The position numbers were made by a program, and so were the translations under genes. The notes beneath the pieces are model-generated. The model saw only the letters and a program-made list of their open reading frames with translations, had not been told where the DNA came from and did not search any database. Below are positions 47,184 through 55,873 of a stretch of 64,000 bases of DNA, piece by piece; the stretch's first letter is position 1; every line of letters starts with the position of its first letter. The stretch comes from Arthrobacter sp. EM1 (lineage in GTDB: Bacteria > Actinomycetota > Actinomycetes > Actinomycetales > Micrococcaceae): positions 2,356,001 to 2,420,000 of the forward strand of contig NZ_CP124836.1 of assembly GCF_029964055.1 (NCBI RefSeq). The letters are read 5' to 3'.

Positions 47184-48173
47184 TTACAGGCTCTCGAGGA
47201 ACGCGAGGATCTTGTCGGGTGGGTGGTATCGGCCAGGGCTGGCGGATGCCGGGGTGGTGAGGGCGAGGGCTTTCTCCTTGATGGTGATGTCGGCGTGGAC
47301 GTAGGCGTCGGTGGAACGGACTCCGGCGTGGCCGAGCCAGAGGGCGATCACCGAGGTGTCGACCCCGGCTTGGAGCAAGGTCATCGCGCAGCTGTGACGA
47401 AACACGTGAGGGTGGATTTTCTTGCCCGATAGCGACGGACATGTTCGGGCAGCGGTCGCTGCGTGGGTGCTGACCCGCAGCGCGACGGCGTCGCGGCTGA
47501 GCCGCCGCCCGGTGCGGGTCGGGAACACTGGCTCGTGGGGTTTTCCGGCTCGTTCGGCCAGCCAGGAACGCAGCAGTCCTTCGACGGGAGTGGTGATTGG
47601 AACGGCGCGTTGTTTGCGTCCTTTGCCTTCGCATCGGACGTTCGCGCCGGCGCCCAGCGTGACATCGGTGCAGTTCAGGCCTGTGAGTTCGGAGACCCGC
47701 AGTCCGGTCTGGATGGCGAGGAGCATCAGGGCCCTGTCGCGCCGTCCTTCCCATCTGGACTGGTCCGGGGCCGCGACGAGGGCGTCGATCTCGGGTGCGG
47801 GCAGGAATGTCACTGTGCGCTTGTCGAACCGCTTCGGCGGGATGGCGAGGACACGCTGGATCAGCAGCGCATGCTCGGGATGACGCAACGCGGCGTAGGA
47901 GAAAAGTGAGCGGATGGCTGTCAGGCGGACGTTGCGGGTTCTGACGCTGTTGTGCCGTTCATTCTCCAAGTGGGTAAGGAATCCTGAGATTGTGGTCGCG
48001 TTCAGGTCGTCCCAGTCCAGTTGTGATGGCGACTTGCCGGTCCGTGCGTGGATGAACTCCAGGAGCAGCTTCAGGGCGTCGCGGTAGGCGGCGATGGTCC
48101 GCGGGCTGGCTTGGCGCTGTTGGGTGAGCCGGTCGGTGAAGAACATCTGCAGTGTGGGTGCGATCAGCGTCAT
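47184..48173 (-). CDS. Tyrosine recombinase RitC (copy 1)
   Basis: A 329-residue integrase of the XerC/D type. ATG 48173 overlaps ritB by 4 bases; longer starts are inside ritB. N-terminal SAM-like DNA-binding domain: TLQMFFTDRLTQQRQASPRT, FLTHLENERHNSVRTRNVRL. Catalytic residues: Arg in TGLRVSELTGL, His-x2-Arg in HVFRHSCAMTLL, His in LGHAGVRSTDAY and Tyr in the same stretch. All are present, so it should be active. It is the last gene of the trio and stops 83 bases from the element end. Confidence 0.92.
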   Translation of the reverse strand: MTLIAPTLQMFFTDRLTQQRQASPRTIAAYRDALKLLLEFIHARTGKSPSQLDWDDLNATTISGFLTHLENERHNSVRTRNVRLTAIRSLFSYAALRHPEHALLIQRVLAIPPKRFDKRTVTFLPAPEIDALVAAPDQSRWEGRRDRALMLLAIQTGLRVSELTGLNCTDVTLGAGANVRCEGKGRKQRAVPITTPVEGLLRSWLAERAGKPHEPVFPTRTGRRLSRDAVALRVSTHAATAARTCPSLSGKKIHPHVFRHSCAMTLLQAGVDTSVIALWLGHAGVRSTDAYVHADITIKEKALALTTPASASPGRYHPPDKILAFLESL

Positions 48174-49102
48174 GATCGCACCGCCGTCCAGCCGGTATTC
48201 TGGCGTGCCGCGGCCAGGGCGAGCAGTTCCGGCGCAGCCGAAAGATACCAGTAGGTGGATGCCGGTTCGCGGTGGCCGAGGTAGGTCGATAGCCATGGGA
48301 GTTTCGCCTGCACGTCCTCGCCGGTGCGATACCAGCCGAGCAGGGTTCGGACCGCGAACGTGTGCCGGAGATCGTGAAGCCGCGGAGCCGAGGGTGCCCC
48401 GGTCCCGATACCGGCGGCATCGACCAGATGCCGGAATGTCGGGCATACGGCCGCGTAGCAGAGGCGTTTGTGCGTCTGGGACACGAAGAAGCTTGGCTCC
48501 TTCGGTCGGGGTTCGAGCTCGTCGCGGAGTTGGGCGTAGGCGCTCAGTGCTTCCATGGCAGTGCTGTGGAGTGGAACCAGCCGGGATTTGCCGAATTTGG
48601 ATTCGCGGATCAGCAGCACGCTCCCGGTCCAGTCGATGTCGCTGCGGTCAAGCTTGATTGCCTCGCCGATCCGCAGACCACCCGCTGCCAGCAGGCCAAC
48701 CAGGGTCTCGTAGGTCGCGGCCCGCAGCGGCGATCGGATCAAGACGCGGGCCTGGTTCATCAGTGCCTCGATGTCGGCTGTGGAGTAGATGAACGGTCGG
48801 CGCCATCTTTGCCGGTGCGGCATCAGACCCAGCGGCGGGATCTCCGTGCCGGGGTAAATGCCGGTCAGGTAGCGGGCGAACCCGCGGGCTGCCGTCATCC
48901 GTCGCGGCCCCACGGTCGTCGGCTGGCCTGTCGGGGATTGCTGCGCCCAGTCCAGTGCCGCTTCTATGGTCACCGTGGACGCTCCGCGGGTGTCCAGAAA
49001 AGCCACGAAGCCTGGCAGCAACCAACGGGCCTCGGCCATTTCGTGTCCGAGCGAACGACGCAGTTGCAGGTAACCCGCGAGATCCTGCTCCAACGCACTC
49101 AC
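48170..49102 (-). CDS. Tyrosine recombinase RitB (copy 1)
   Basis: A 310-residue integrase from the GTG that overlaps the ritA stop (GTGA). Catalytic set: Arg in GGLRIGEAIKLD, His-x2-Arg in RLHDLRHTFAVRTLL, His in TYLGHREPASTYWYL and Tyr there. The N-terminal domain is DLAGYLQLRRSLGHEMAEAR. Copy 1 has Gln in MNQARVLIRS where copy 2 has His. It overlaps ritC by 4 bases. Confidence 0.92.
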   Translation of the reverse strand: MSALEQDLAGYLQLRRSLGHEMAEARWLLPGFVAFLDTRGASTVTIEAALDWAQQSPTGQPTTVGPRRMTAARGFARYLTGIYPGTEIPPLGLMPHRQRWRRPFIYSTADIEALMNQARVLIRSPLRAATYETLVGLLAAGGLRIGEAIKLDRSDIDWTGSVLLIRESKFGKSRLVPLHSTAMEALSAYAQLRDELEPRPKEPSFFVSQTHKRLCYAAVCPTFRHLVDAAGIGTGAPSAPRLHDLRHTFAVRTLLGWYRTGEDVQAKLPWLSTYLGHREPASTYWYLSAAPELLALAAARQNTGWTAVRS

Positions 49103-50298
49103 CGCAGAAGCCCCGGCCACGGCTGGGCCACCTGGCGCAGCGCGACCAAATCAACCTTGGCATAGAGGGCGGTCGTGGCCAGATCCTGATGGCGCAGGAC
49201 CTGGCTGATCGCCATCAGGCCGGCGCCCTGGCGGAGGAGTTCACCGGCCAGGGCGTGCCTCAGCCCGTGCGGTCCGACGTCGGGCAGGCCTGCACGTTTG
49301 CAGGCCCGCTCGACAACATCGCCAACCAGATCAGCGCGGATCGGCCCGCGGGGTGCCCGGCAGGTCAGGAATACATGGACGGCATCCGCAGGATTCCGAC
49401 CAGAGCAGAGGTAGGCTACCAGCGCTTCGCCGACCTCGGCCGGCAACGGCAACCGGTCTTGCCTGCGCGCTTTGCCCCGGACCATGAGTTCCCCGGACCG
49501 CCAGTCCACGTCCCGCAATTCCATGCGTGCGACCTCGACGGACCGTAACCCCAACCGCGACACCAGCATCACGATCGCGAAGTCCCTGACCCCAACCAGC
49601 GTGCTGCGGTCAACGCTGTCGAGCAAAAGCTGCACGTCCGCCGCGGACAACCCGGCAGGGGGCAGAGCCGCGAAGCGCCATCCACCCACCGCAGGAACCG
49701 ACGCACCCAGACTCAACCCGGTCATGTCATGCAGATAGAGGAAGCGCAGGATCGAACGCAGCTCGGCCACCCGTCCCTTCGCCGACCCCGCAGACACCCG
49801 GGCGAATTCCCGCAGCAGGAACGCATTGATGTCCGCCCCGGTCAGAGCCTCCGGAGCGAACACGCCACCGACAGAAGACTCCTGAAGGAAGCGCCGGGCA
49901 GTGTTCTCATAACGAAGCACAGTGGTCAGCGCCAGCCCCCGCTCCTGGATCATCCACGACCGGTACGAGCCCAGAAGCGCACCCAACGGTGTCACCAAAG
50001 GCGCTCTTACGGGGACGGCGCCCGACTCCCGCAGGTAGCTCATCAGCGGAACCAGAGCACGGGGACCTGGGCTCCCGCTCCGGCCAGCGTTTCGCCGGGC
50101 AGATTGGAACTCGGCCGCGCGTTCCTCGTTCAGATCCTCAGTGTTGAGCCCCTCGGCAGAAAGCCAGAGCCCGACCTGGCCTAAATCCTTCAACATGTTC
50201 CGGACCGTGCCCGGCGTGTAACCCCGCCGCGTCAACCACTCCCGGTAACCCTCGACGTGCGGCCACAGCTGGCCAGCTTTCCTTCTCGTTCCCGACAC
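49099..50298 (-). CDS. Tyrosine recombinase RitA (copy 1)
   Basis: A 399-residue integrase, first of the trio, GTG start behind AAGGAGG. It has a longer N-terminal part (about 110 residues) than RitB and RitC. Catalytic set: Arg in SRLGLRSVEVARM, His-x2-Arg in VGPHGLRHALAGELL, His in QVLRHQDLATTALYAKVD and Tyr there. It begins 164 bases inside the element end, leaving room for the promoter and internal arm sites. Confidence 0.92.
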   Translation of the reverse strand: MSGTRRKAGQLWPHVEGYREWLTRRGYTPGTVRNMLKDLGQVGLWLSAEGLNTEDLNEERAAEFQSARRNAGRSGSPGPRALVPLMSYLRESGAVPVRAPLVTPLGALLGSYRSWMIQERGLALTTVLRYENTARRFLQESSVGGVFAPEALTGADINAFLLREFARVSAGSAKGRVAELRSILRFLYLHDMTGLSLGASVPAVGGWRFAALPPAGLSAADVQLLLDSVDRSTLVGVRDFAIVMLVSRLGLRSVEVARMELRDVDWRSGELMVRGKARRQDRLPLPAEVGEALVAYLCSGRNPADAVHVFLTCRAPRGPIRADLVGDVVERACKRAGLPDVGPHGLRHALAGELLRQGAGLMAISQVLRHQDLATTALYAKVDLVALRQVAQPWPGLLR

Positions 50299-50462
50299 TG
50301 CACTTCGCCTCCTTCACGGAAGCACGGTTGCTCCCATGAACAGGCTCCACCCCCGGGGACTATGCCGATACGAGAACGTCCATCACGGCCTGAAACGCCC
50401 CACCATCAACGGCTTTACCGGCCACCACCGAATGCCTCGGCATAGTCACGGGCTCGGCATAG

Positions 50463-50494
50463 GTCGATCTATGCGGATGTCCGCATAGGTCGAT
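50463..50494. other. Palindromic accessory recombination site beside RIT 1
   Basis: Immediately after the RIT end come GTCGAT, the 20-bp palindrome CTATGCGGATGTCCGCATAG (50469-50488) and again GTCGAT (50489-50494), then istB resumes. The palindrome arms CTATGCGGA resemble the RIT end core CTATGCCGA. It lies on the ritA side of this copy. Confidence 0.8.
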
Positions 50495-50632
50495 GAACTG
50501 GGCTATATGGAACTTGACCGCCGCGGCGCCGAACTGCTGTTCCAAGTCCTCACCGAGCGAGAAGAGAAAAATTCCATTGCGATAGCTTCGAACGAGTCGT
50601 TTTCCGGCTGGACCAAGACGACCTCCAACCGG
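50495..50632 (+). pseudogene. istB: istB, 3' part of IS21 element 1
   Basis: ELGYMELDRRGAELLFQVLT and SIAIASNESFSGWTKT are the sensor region of IstB; the last about 30 residues are missing where IS110 DNA begins. Confidence 0.88.
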
Positions 50633-51471
50633 TTCGCGGTTTGGACCAGATCAGCGTTGACCTGCAGTTGCTTACTGCCCGCCGCATTGATCTGGGCTGT
50701 GACCGGGTCCGGGCGATCAACCGGCTCCGAGCCACCTTGCCGGAATACTTCCCCGCACTTGAGCGTGCGTTCGACTACTCCAAGAAAGCACCCCTAATCC
50801 TCTTGGACGGCTATCAATCGCCCGAAGGCATCCGGCGGATAGGGCCGACCCGGCTCACCAGCTGGCTCAAGAAATGCAGATGCCGTAACAGCGCTGCAAT
50901 GGCAGAGAAAGCCCTGGAGGCCGCCAACTCCCAGCACACGGTCCTGCCCGCCCAATCCACCGGCTCAGCCCTGGTCGCCCGGCTGGCCGAGCAAATAGGC
51001 ACAATCGATGCAGAGATCGCCGACGTCGACGCCCAGATCACGGACATCTTCCGGCAGCACGACAGCGCTGACGTCCTGCTGAGCATCCCCGGGTTCGGCC
51101 CCGTACTCGCAGCAACCTTCCTCGCGAACATCGGCGGTAACCTGGACGGCTTCGACTCCATTGACCGGCTTGCGAGCGTCGCGGGGCTGGCCCCGGTCCC
51201 ACGCGATTCCGGACGCATCAGCGGCAACCTGCACCGGCCACGCCGCTCCAACCGCAGACTCCTGCGGACCTTTTACCTAGGCGCCCTCTCCAGCCTGAAA
51301 AACAGCCCAGCCTCACGAACCTACTACGACCGGAAACGCCGCGAGGGAAAGTCCCACAAACAGGCCCTCATCGCCCTGGCCCGCCGCCGCATCAACGTTC
51401 TCTGGGCCATGCTCCGAGACAACACCCTCTACCGGGAACCAGCCACCGTCAGCGGCGTCCAGGCTGCCTGA
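50633..51471 (+). pseudogene. IS110 family transposase, middle and 3' part
   Basis: The frame reads ISVDLQLLTARRIDLGCDRV, INRLRATLPEYFPALERAF, then the C-terminal IPGFGPVLAATFLANIG and LASVAGLAPVPRDSGRISGN, RRSNRRLLRTFYL. The N-terminal catalytic DEDD part is absent. It probably belongs to the same gene as 44673-44714: the IS21 element entered it and a deletion removed the right end of IS21 with part of the IS110 gene. Confidence 0.8.
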
Positions 51472-51576
51472 CAACAGCACTGAGATTCCCAATGCCCGGG
51501 AACGGCGCGGTTGTCAGCGATGGTCGAAAACTGAGCCATTTCGCGGGCGGCGGAATTCAGCGGTCGTTGCAACGGT

Positions 51577-51741
51577 TTATGGTTCCGTCGAGGGTGAAGC
51601 CAGTCTAGCCAGGTGCTCCATGGGACTCTGCCAACCCAGGATCTCGCGTGGTCGCCGGTTAAGTTCAGCGGCAACCATAGCGAGGTGTTCTGGGCTGTGG
51701 ACGCCCAGGTCAGTTCCTTTCGGGAAGTACTGGCGGAGTAG
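51577..51741 (-). pseudogene. IS30 transposase, C-terminal piece
   Basis: LRQYFPKGTDLGVHSPEHLA, NRRPREILGWQSPMEHLA and the stop TAA at 51579-51577. It joins the middle piece at 53175 across the IS3 element (GAGAACACCAATGGCCTAC then TCCGCCAG). Confidence 0.9.
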
Positions 51742-51778
51742 TGGAGTGGTCCCCGGAAGTTGGACTCGTAATTGAAGA

Positions 51779-52588
51779 TTACTCGACAGCGAGGTTGTGG
51801 GCGAGGTATTCGTCGGGGCTACGGTAGCCGAGTCTTCGTTGGATTCGGGTGCTGTTCCACCAGTGCAGATACTCGTTCAGTCCGGTGTGGAATTGTTCAA
51901 TGGTGCTGGGTTGCTGAATACGGAACCATTCCTCTTTGAGGTGGCTAAAGAACCCTTCCATGGTGGCATTATCCAGGCAGGTGCCCTTGCGCGACATCGA
52001 TTGCGTCAGTCCGGCTGCGCGTAGCGTGTCCTGCCAGAGCGGATGCCGATATTGGAATCCCTGGTCTAAATGAACAAGGGGCCGCTCGTCCGGAGCGAGG
52101 CCTCGGATCGCAGTACGGAGGCCATCGGTGACCATTTTGACGCTCGGAGACGGACCTGCCATGACAGAGACAATCCGGTTGTCATGAAGATCAAGGACCG
52201 GCGAGACGTAAATCTTTGAGGCACCAACCGTGAACTCGGTGACGTCAGTGGCCCACTTGGTGTGTTTGGACGCAGCCTCGAACTGGCGGTTCAAAACGTT
52301 CTTAGCGGCCTTCCCGACCTCGCCACGGAAGGAGTTGTATCTACGCCGGCGACGCACAGGGCTTTGCAGCCCGAGCCCGCGCATGAGCTTCAACACGGTC
52401 TTCTTCGACACCGTCCAACCCTGTCGCAGCAGCATGGCCAGAACGCGTCGATGACCATAAGCGCTTCGAGCCTGCGCGAAGACCTGACCAATAGCCTCTT
52501 TGAGCTTCGTATGCCGGTCCGGCCTGGTGAGCCGGTTACGGTGGTCGTAGAACGTGGAACGGGGAAGCGTTGCCAGGTGCAGCAACAA
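51779..52588 (-). CDS. IS3 family transposase OrfB
   Basis: A 269-residue DDE transposase part. N-terminal HTH_21-like ATLPRSTFYDHRNRL, then ARSAYGHRRVLAMLLRQGW, and the integrase core: KWATDVTEFTVGASKIYVSP, HLDQGFQYRHPLW, GTCLDNATMEGFFSHLKEE (D-D-E). The frame is open upstream to about 52690, so it is probably made as a fusion with OrfA by -1 frameshifting. Confidence 0.92.
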   Translation of the reverse strand: MLLHLATLPRSTFYDHRNRLTRPDRHTKLKEAIGQVFAQARSAYGHRRVLAMLLRQGWTVSKKTVLKLMRGLGLQSPVRRRRRYNSFRGEVGKAAKNVLNRQFEAASKHTKWATDVTEFTVGASKIYVSPVLDLHDNRIVSVMAGPSPSVKMVTDGLRTAIRGLAPDERPLVHLDQGFQYRHPLWQDTLRAAGLTQSMSRKGTCLDNATMEGFFSHLKEEWFRIQQPSTIEQFHTGLNEYLHWWNSTRIQRRLGYRSPDEYLAHNLAVE

Positions 52589-52632
52589 CGCTAACGGGTG
52601 TTTGGCCTTGAGATCGTCGATCGCCCGGACTT

Positions 52633-53115
52633 TCAGCGTCGTTCCTGTGACCTCAAGGCCCGCAATTTTCCCAAATATGCGACCTCCGCACGTAACCGCT
52701 CGTTCTCACTGCGGAGCTGCTCGACTTCGCTCTCGGGAAGAGAATTCTCGCGATTGGCCGGCGGCCGGCCCCGTTTCTTCGGAAGTAACCCCTCTTCGCC
52801 ATCGCGGCGGTAGATTTTCGCCCAGTTCGTGACGGTGCCCGGTGAGGGAAGGTCATACTCCTTGGCCAGGACGCGTCCGGAGACGCCTTGAAGATGACGC
52901 CGCACGATCTCGAGCTTGGTTTCTACCTCGTACTGCTTACGGACTCTTGTCATCAGCGCACCCGCTCCTCGTATCTGCCATCGTTCATACAACATTTGAA
53001 CAGGATTAGGTGCCAGATCAAGGGCAAGCGCGACGGACTTAGCGGTCAGTCCTTGCTCGAACAACTCGACCGCTGACACGGCATTGGAGTGACTCAACGT
53101 GCTTCCTGAGTACAT
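52633..53115 (-). CDS. IS3 family OrfA (HTH protein)
   Basis: A 160-residue protein with two helix-turn-helix segments: SAVELFEQGLTAKSVALALD and LQGVSGRVLAKEYDLPSPGTV with WAKIYRRDGEEGLLPKKRGRP, then a leucine-rich coiled coil ESEVEQLRSENERLRAEVAY. It ends in a region where GGAAAATTG could serve for -1 slippage into orfB. Confidence 0.9.
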   Translation of the reverse strand: MYSGSTLSHSNAVSAVELFEQGLTAKSVALALDLAPNPVQMLYERWQIRGAGALMTRVRKQYEVETKLEIVRRHLQGVSGRVLAKEYDLPSPGTVTNWAKIYRRDGEEGLLPKKRGRPPANRENSLPESEVEQLRSENERLRAEVAYLGKLRALRSQERR

Positions 53116-53174
53116 CTGACTACTCCCTGAAAAAGGATCCGAAATTCGGTGTCCAACTTCCGGGGACCACTCCA

Positions 53175-53893
53175 GTAGGCCATTGGTGTTCTCGTTAGAG
53201 CCGCGCTGCCAGGGGCTCGCGGGGTCACAGAAGAACACCGGAATTAGCGTCTGCCGTGTGAAATCCTGGTGGCAGGCCATTTCAGTGCCCTGATCCCAAG
53301 TCAGGGAACGGCGCAGATGGGACGGGAGCGGGTTCATGGATTCAGCCAAGCGGTCGCGCAGATTCTCAGCTCCGCGGTTGCCCGCCAGATGCACGAGGAT
53401 GATGAAGCGCGTGGTCCGTTCGACCAGTGTGGCGATGGCCGAGCGGCTACCCTTTCCAATGATCAAGTCCCCTTCCCAATGCCCTGGTACTAATCTGCCG
53501 GTCACTTCCGCGGGCCTGTCCCGGATCATGACCATGTCTGGGAATCGCTTGGTCCGGTGCTCCTTCCGGCGGCGTGGCCGGCGACCGGTTCGTCCGCTGC
53601 GGAGGGAGACGGCCGGATCCACCGCTAGATCCAAGCTTCCGCGCCCGTACAGGGCCTGATAAACGGGCTCAGCCACGATGTGCATTTCCGGTTGTCCCGG
53701 GAATTCAGCGCGTAGACGGTTGCTGATCTGGCGGGGGCTCCAGCGCTGTTTCAGGTGCTCGCGCACGAAATCCCGCAGCGCCGGGTTACCGGCGATCTTC
53801 CCCGTCCGTTGACGGCTCCGTCTGCGCTCGGTACTGCGCTGAGCCGTCCGCGGACGGTAATTTCCGGAGGGCTCATGAATGTTCCGGCGGATC
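53175..53893 (-). pseudogene. IS30 transposase, middle piece
   Basis: RRNIHEPSGNYRPRTAQRST, HLKQRWSPRQISNRLRAEFP, GHWEGDLIIGKGSRSAIATL and DPASPWQRGSNENTNGLL are contiguous IS30 transposase sequence. It is bounded by IS21 on one side (53894) and IS3 on the other (53174). Confidence 0.92.
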
Positions 53894-53961
53894 TGTTAAC
53901 GCCAACCCAAAACAGGGCCAGGAACGCCAACTGAAAATAGGGCCACCGACCATTATGGAAG

Positions 53962-55206
53962 GTGATCAATTTGGATGATTGGGCGGAGATACGCCACCTG
54001 TTTTCGACGGGCAAGCACTCGAAGCGTGAGATCGGCAGGCTCGTGGGGGTTTCCCGCGGAACGGTGGAGCGTGCGCTGGAGTCGGACCGGGCGCCGAAGT
54101 ATCAGCGGGCGGCCGGAGTATCGAGTTTTGATGCGTTTGCTCCCAGGGTGCGGGAGTTGTTGGTGAAGACGCCGACGATGCCGGCCGCGACGCTGGCTGA
54201 GCGTGTGGGCTGGTCCGGTTCTGCGTCGTTGTTCCGGGCGAAGGTCGCTGCGATCCGGCCTGAATATGCGCCGCCGGACCCGGCTGACCGTTTGGTCCAC
54301 GAGCCGGGGTTCCAGGTCCAGTGCGATCTCTGGTTTCCGCACGAGCCGTTGCCCGTTGGTGCGGGCCAGAGCGACACGCCGCCGGTGCTGGTGATGACTT
54401 CGGCGTTCTCCGGTTTCATCCAGGCACGGATGCTGCCGTCGCGGACGACGCCGGACCTTTTGGGCGGAATGTGGACTCTTCTCCAGGACGCGCAGGCTGT
54501 TCCGTCCCGGCTGCTGTGGGACAACGAGTCCGGCATCGGCCGGCGCCGGCCCACCCAGCCGGTGGCCGCGTTCGCCGGGTCCCTCGGGCTGGAGATCAAG
54601 CTGCTGCCGCCGCGGGATCCGGAGTCCAAGGGCATGGTCGAGCGGATGAACAGGTTCTTCCGGCAACGCTTCATGCCGGGCCGGGACTTCCGCTCACCAG
54701 CGGATTTCAACGGCCAGCTGGAGGACTGGCTGCCCAAGGCCAACCACCGGTACTCGCGGTCCCGCCACGGCCGCCCTGACGAGCTGGTCCTCCTGGACCG
54801 GGAGAAGATGCGGGAGATGCCGCCGGTCACACCGGACACGGTGTTCCGCAACGCCGTGCGGCTCCCGCGGGACTACTACGTGCGGGTGTTCTCCAACGAC
54901 TATTCCGTGGACCCGTCGTTCATTGGGCGGATCGTGGACGTCACCGCCGATCTGGACACCGTCACGGTCACCCACGACGGGTTGCTCATCGCCACGCACG
55001 TCCGGGCCTGGGCCCGGCATCTGGTGGTGACCGATCCGGCCCATGTGGCGCGCGCGGCGGTGATGCGCCGGGACTTCCGGACCCAGCGTGTGCGCCGTCC
55101 CGAACCGCCAGAATCTGTGGAGGTGCGGGATCTGGCCGCCTATGACGAGATCTTCGGCATCGACCTCGGCCAGCAGCCGACCCTGGTCCTGGAGGTGGTC
55201 TCATGA
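53962..55206 (+). CDS. istA: IS21 family transposase IstA (element 2)
   Basis: A 414-residue transposase from GTG 53962 with GGAAG upstream. HTH: HSKREIGRLVGVSRGTVERAL. DDE core: FQVQCDLWFPHEPLPVG, PSRLLWDNESGIGRRRP and PESKGMVERMNRFFRQRF. It is of a different lineage from the IstA of element 1 (558 residues), yet both hosts carry the same RIT element. It overlaps istB by 4 bases. Confidence 0.94.
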   Translation: MINLDDWAEIRHLFSTGKHSKREIGRLVGVSRGTVERALESDRAPKYQRAAGVSSFDAFAPRVRELLVKTPTMPAATLAERVGWSGSASLFRAKVAAIRPEYAPPDPADRLVHEPGFQVQCDLWFPHEPLPVGAGQSDTPPVLVMTSAFSGFIQARMLPSRTTPDLLGGMWTLLQDAQAVPSRLLWDNESGIGRRRPTQPVAAFAGSLGLEIKLLPPRDPESKGMVERMNRFFRQRFMPGRDFRSPADFNGQLEDWLPKANHRYSRSRHGRPDELVLLDREKMREMPPVTPDTVFRNAVRLPRDYYVRVFSNDYSVDPSFIGRIVDVTADLDTVTVTHDGLLIATHVRAWARHLVVTDPAHVARAAVMRRDFRTQRVRRPEPPESVEVRDLAAYDEIFGIDLGQQPTLVLEVVS

Positions 55207-55709
55207 CCGGGACACCGTCACAGATCGAGTACTACGCCCGGGCCCTGCGCGCGCCACGGATCAGCGATGGGTTCCGCCGTCTCGGGGACCAGGCCCGGGA
55301 CGCCGGCTGGTCGCACGAGGAGTACCTGGCCGCCGTGCTCTCCCGTGAAGTCTCCGAACGCGAAGCCTCCGGAGCGGCGACCCGGATCAAAGCCGCGAGG
55401 TTCCCGGCGCACAAGGACCTCGAGGAGTTCAACTTCGACCACCAGCCCTCCGCGGACCGGAACCTTATCGCGCATCTGGGCACCGGCGTCTTCCTTGCCG
55501 AGGCCAAGAACGTGGTCCTGCTCGGGCCTCCCGGCACCGGCAAAACCCATCTCGCGGTCGGAATCGGCATCAAGGCAGCCAAGGCCGGGCACAGGGTCCT
55601 CTTCGACTCCGCGACCGGCTGGGTCGCCCGGCTGCAGGAGGCTCATTCCCGCGGGAAACTCGCCCAGGAACTGGTGAAACTACGCCGCTACGGGCTCCTC
55701 ATAATTGAC
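55203..55709 (+). pseudogene. istB: istB, 5' part, interrupted by RIT element 2
   Basis: IS21 helper ATPase: NLIAHLGTGVFLAEAKNVVL, Walker A LLGPPGTGKTHLAVGIGIK, and RRYGLLIID, where the frame is cut exactly at the Walker B Asp by the RIT element. It resumes at 59104 with EVGYIPFDQDAANLFFQLVS. Confidence 0.94.
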
Positions 55710-55873
55710 CTATGCCGAGCCCGTGACTATGCCGAGGCATTCGGTGGTGGCCGGTAAAGCCGTTGATGGTGGGGCGTTTCAGGCCGTGATGGACGTTCTC
55801 GTATCGGCATAGTCCCCGGGGGTGGAGCCTGTTCATGGGAGCAACCGTGCTTCCGTGAAGGAGGCGAAGTGCA

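Larger units (their letters stand above)
47101..50462 (-). mobile_element. RIT (recombinase-in-trio) element 1
   Basis: A 3362-bp element with three overlapping tyrosine recombinase genes on the minus strand. Its ends are 28-bp inverted repeats with one mismatch, each built of two direct copies of CTATGCCGAG separated by CCCGCGA or CCCGTGA. Further inverted CTATGCCGA copies lie just inside both ends. It is inserted in istB. Copy 2 (55710-59071) has the same length and differs at only two sites that I found: 48752/57420 (Gln/His in RitB) and 47801/58371 (Pro/Thr in RitC). Confidence 0.92.
44715..50632 (+). mobile_element. IS21 family element 1, containing a RIT insertion and lacking its right end
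   Basis: The left end has repeated IS21-type terminal motifs, GGTTTGGATGGCCCC, GGTTACTTCTGGCCCCAC and GGTTATTCGTGGCCCCAC, between 44720 and 44805. istA and istB follow. istB is split by the RIT element and its 3' end stops at about 50632, where IS110 sequence resumes; no right terminal repeat is present, so a deletion removed it. Confidence 0.82.
51742..53174 (-). mobile_element. IS3 family insertion sequence
   Basis: Perfect 24-bp terminal inverted repeats (51742-51765 starting TGGAGTGGTCCCCGGAAG, and 53151-53174) enclose orfA and orfB. A 4-bp target duplication GTAG flanks it (51738-51741 and 53175-53178). It is inserted in the IS30 transposase gene. All parts look intact. Confidence 0.95.

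Noticed and set aside
47184..50298. Integron or phage integrase module
   Set aside because: No cassette sites or phage genes; three overlapping integrase genes with end repeats, duplicated as a unit, fit a RIT element.
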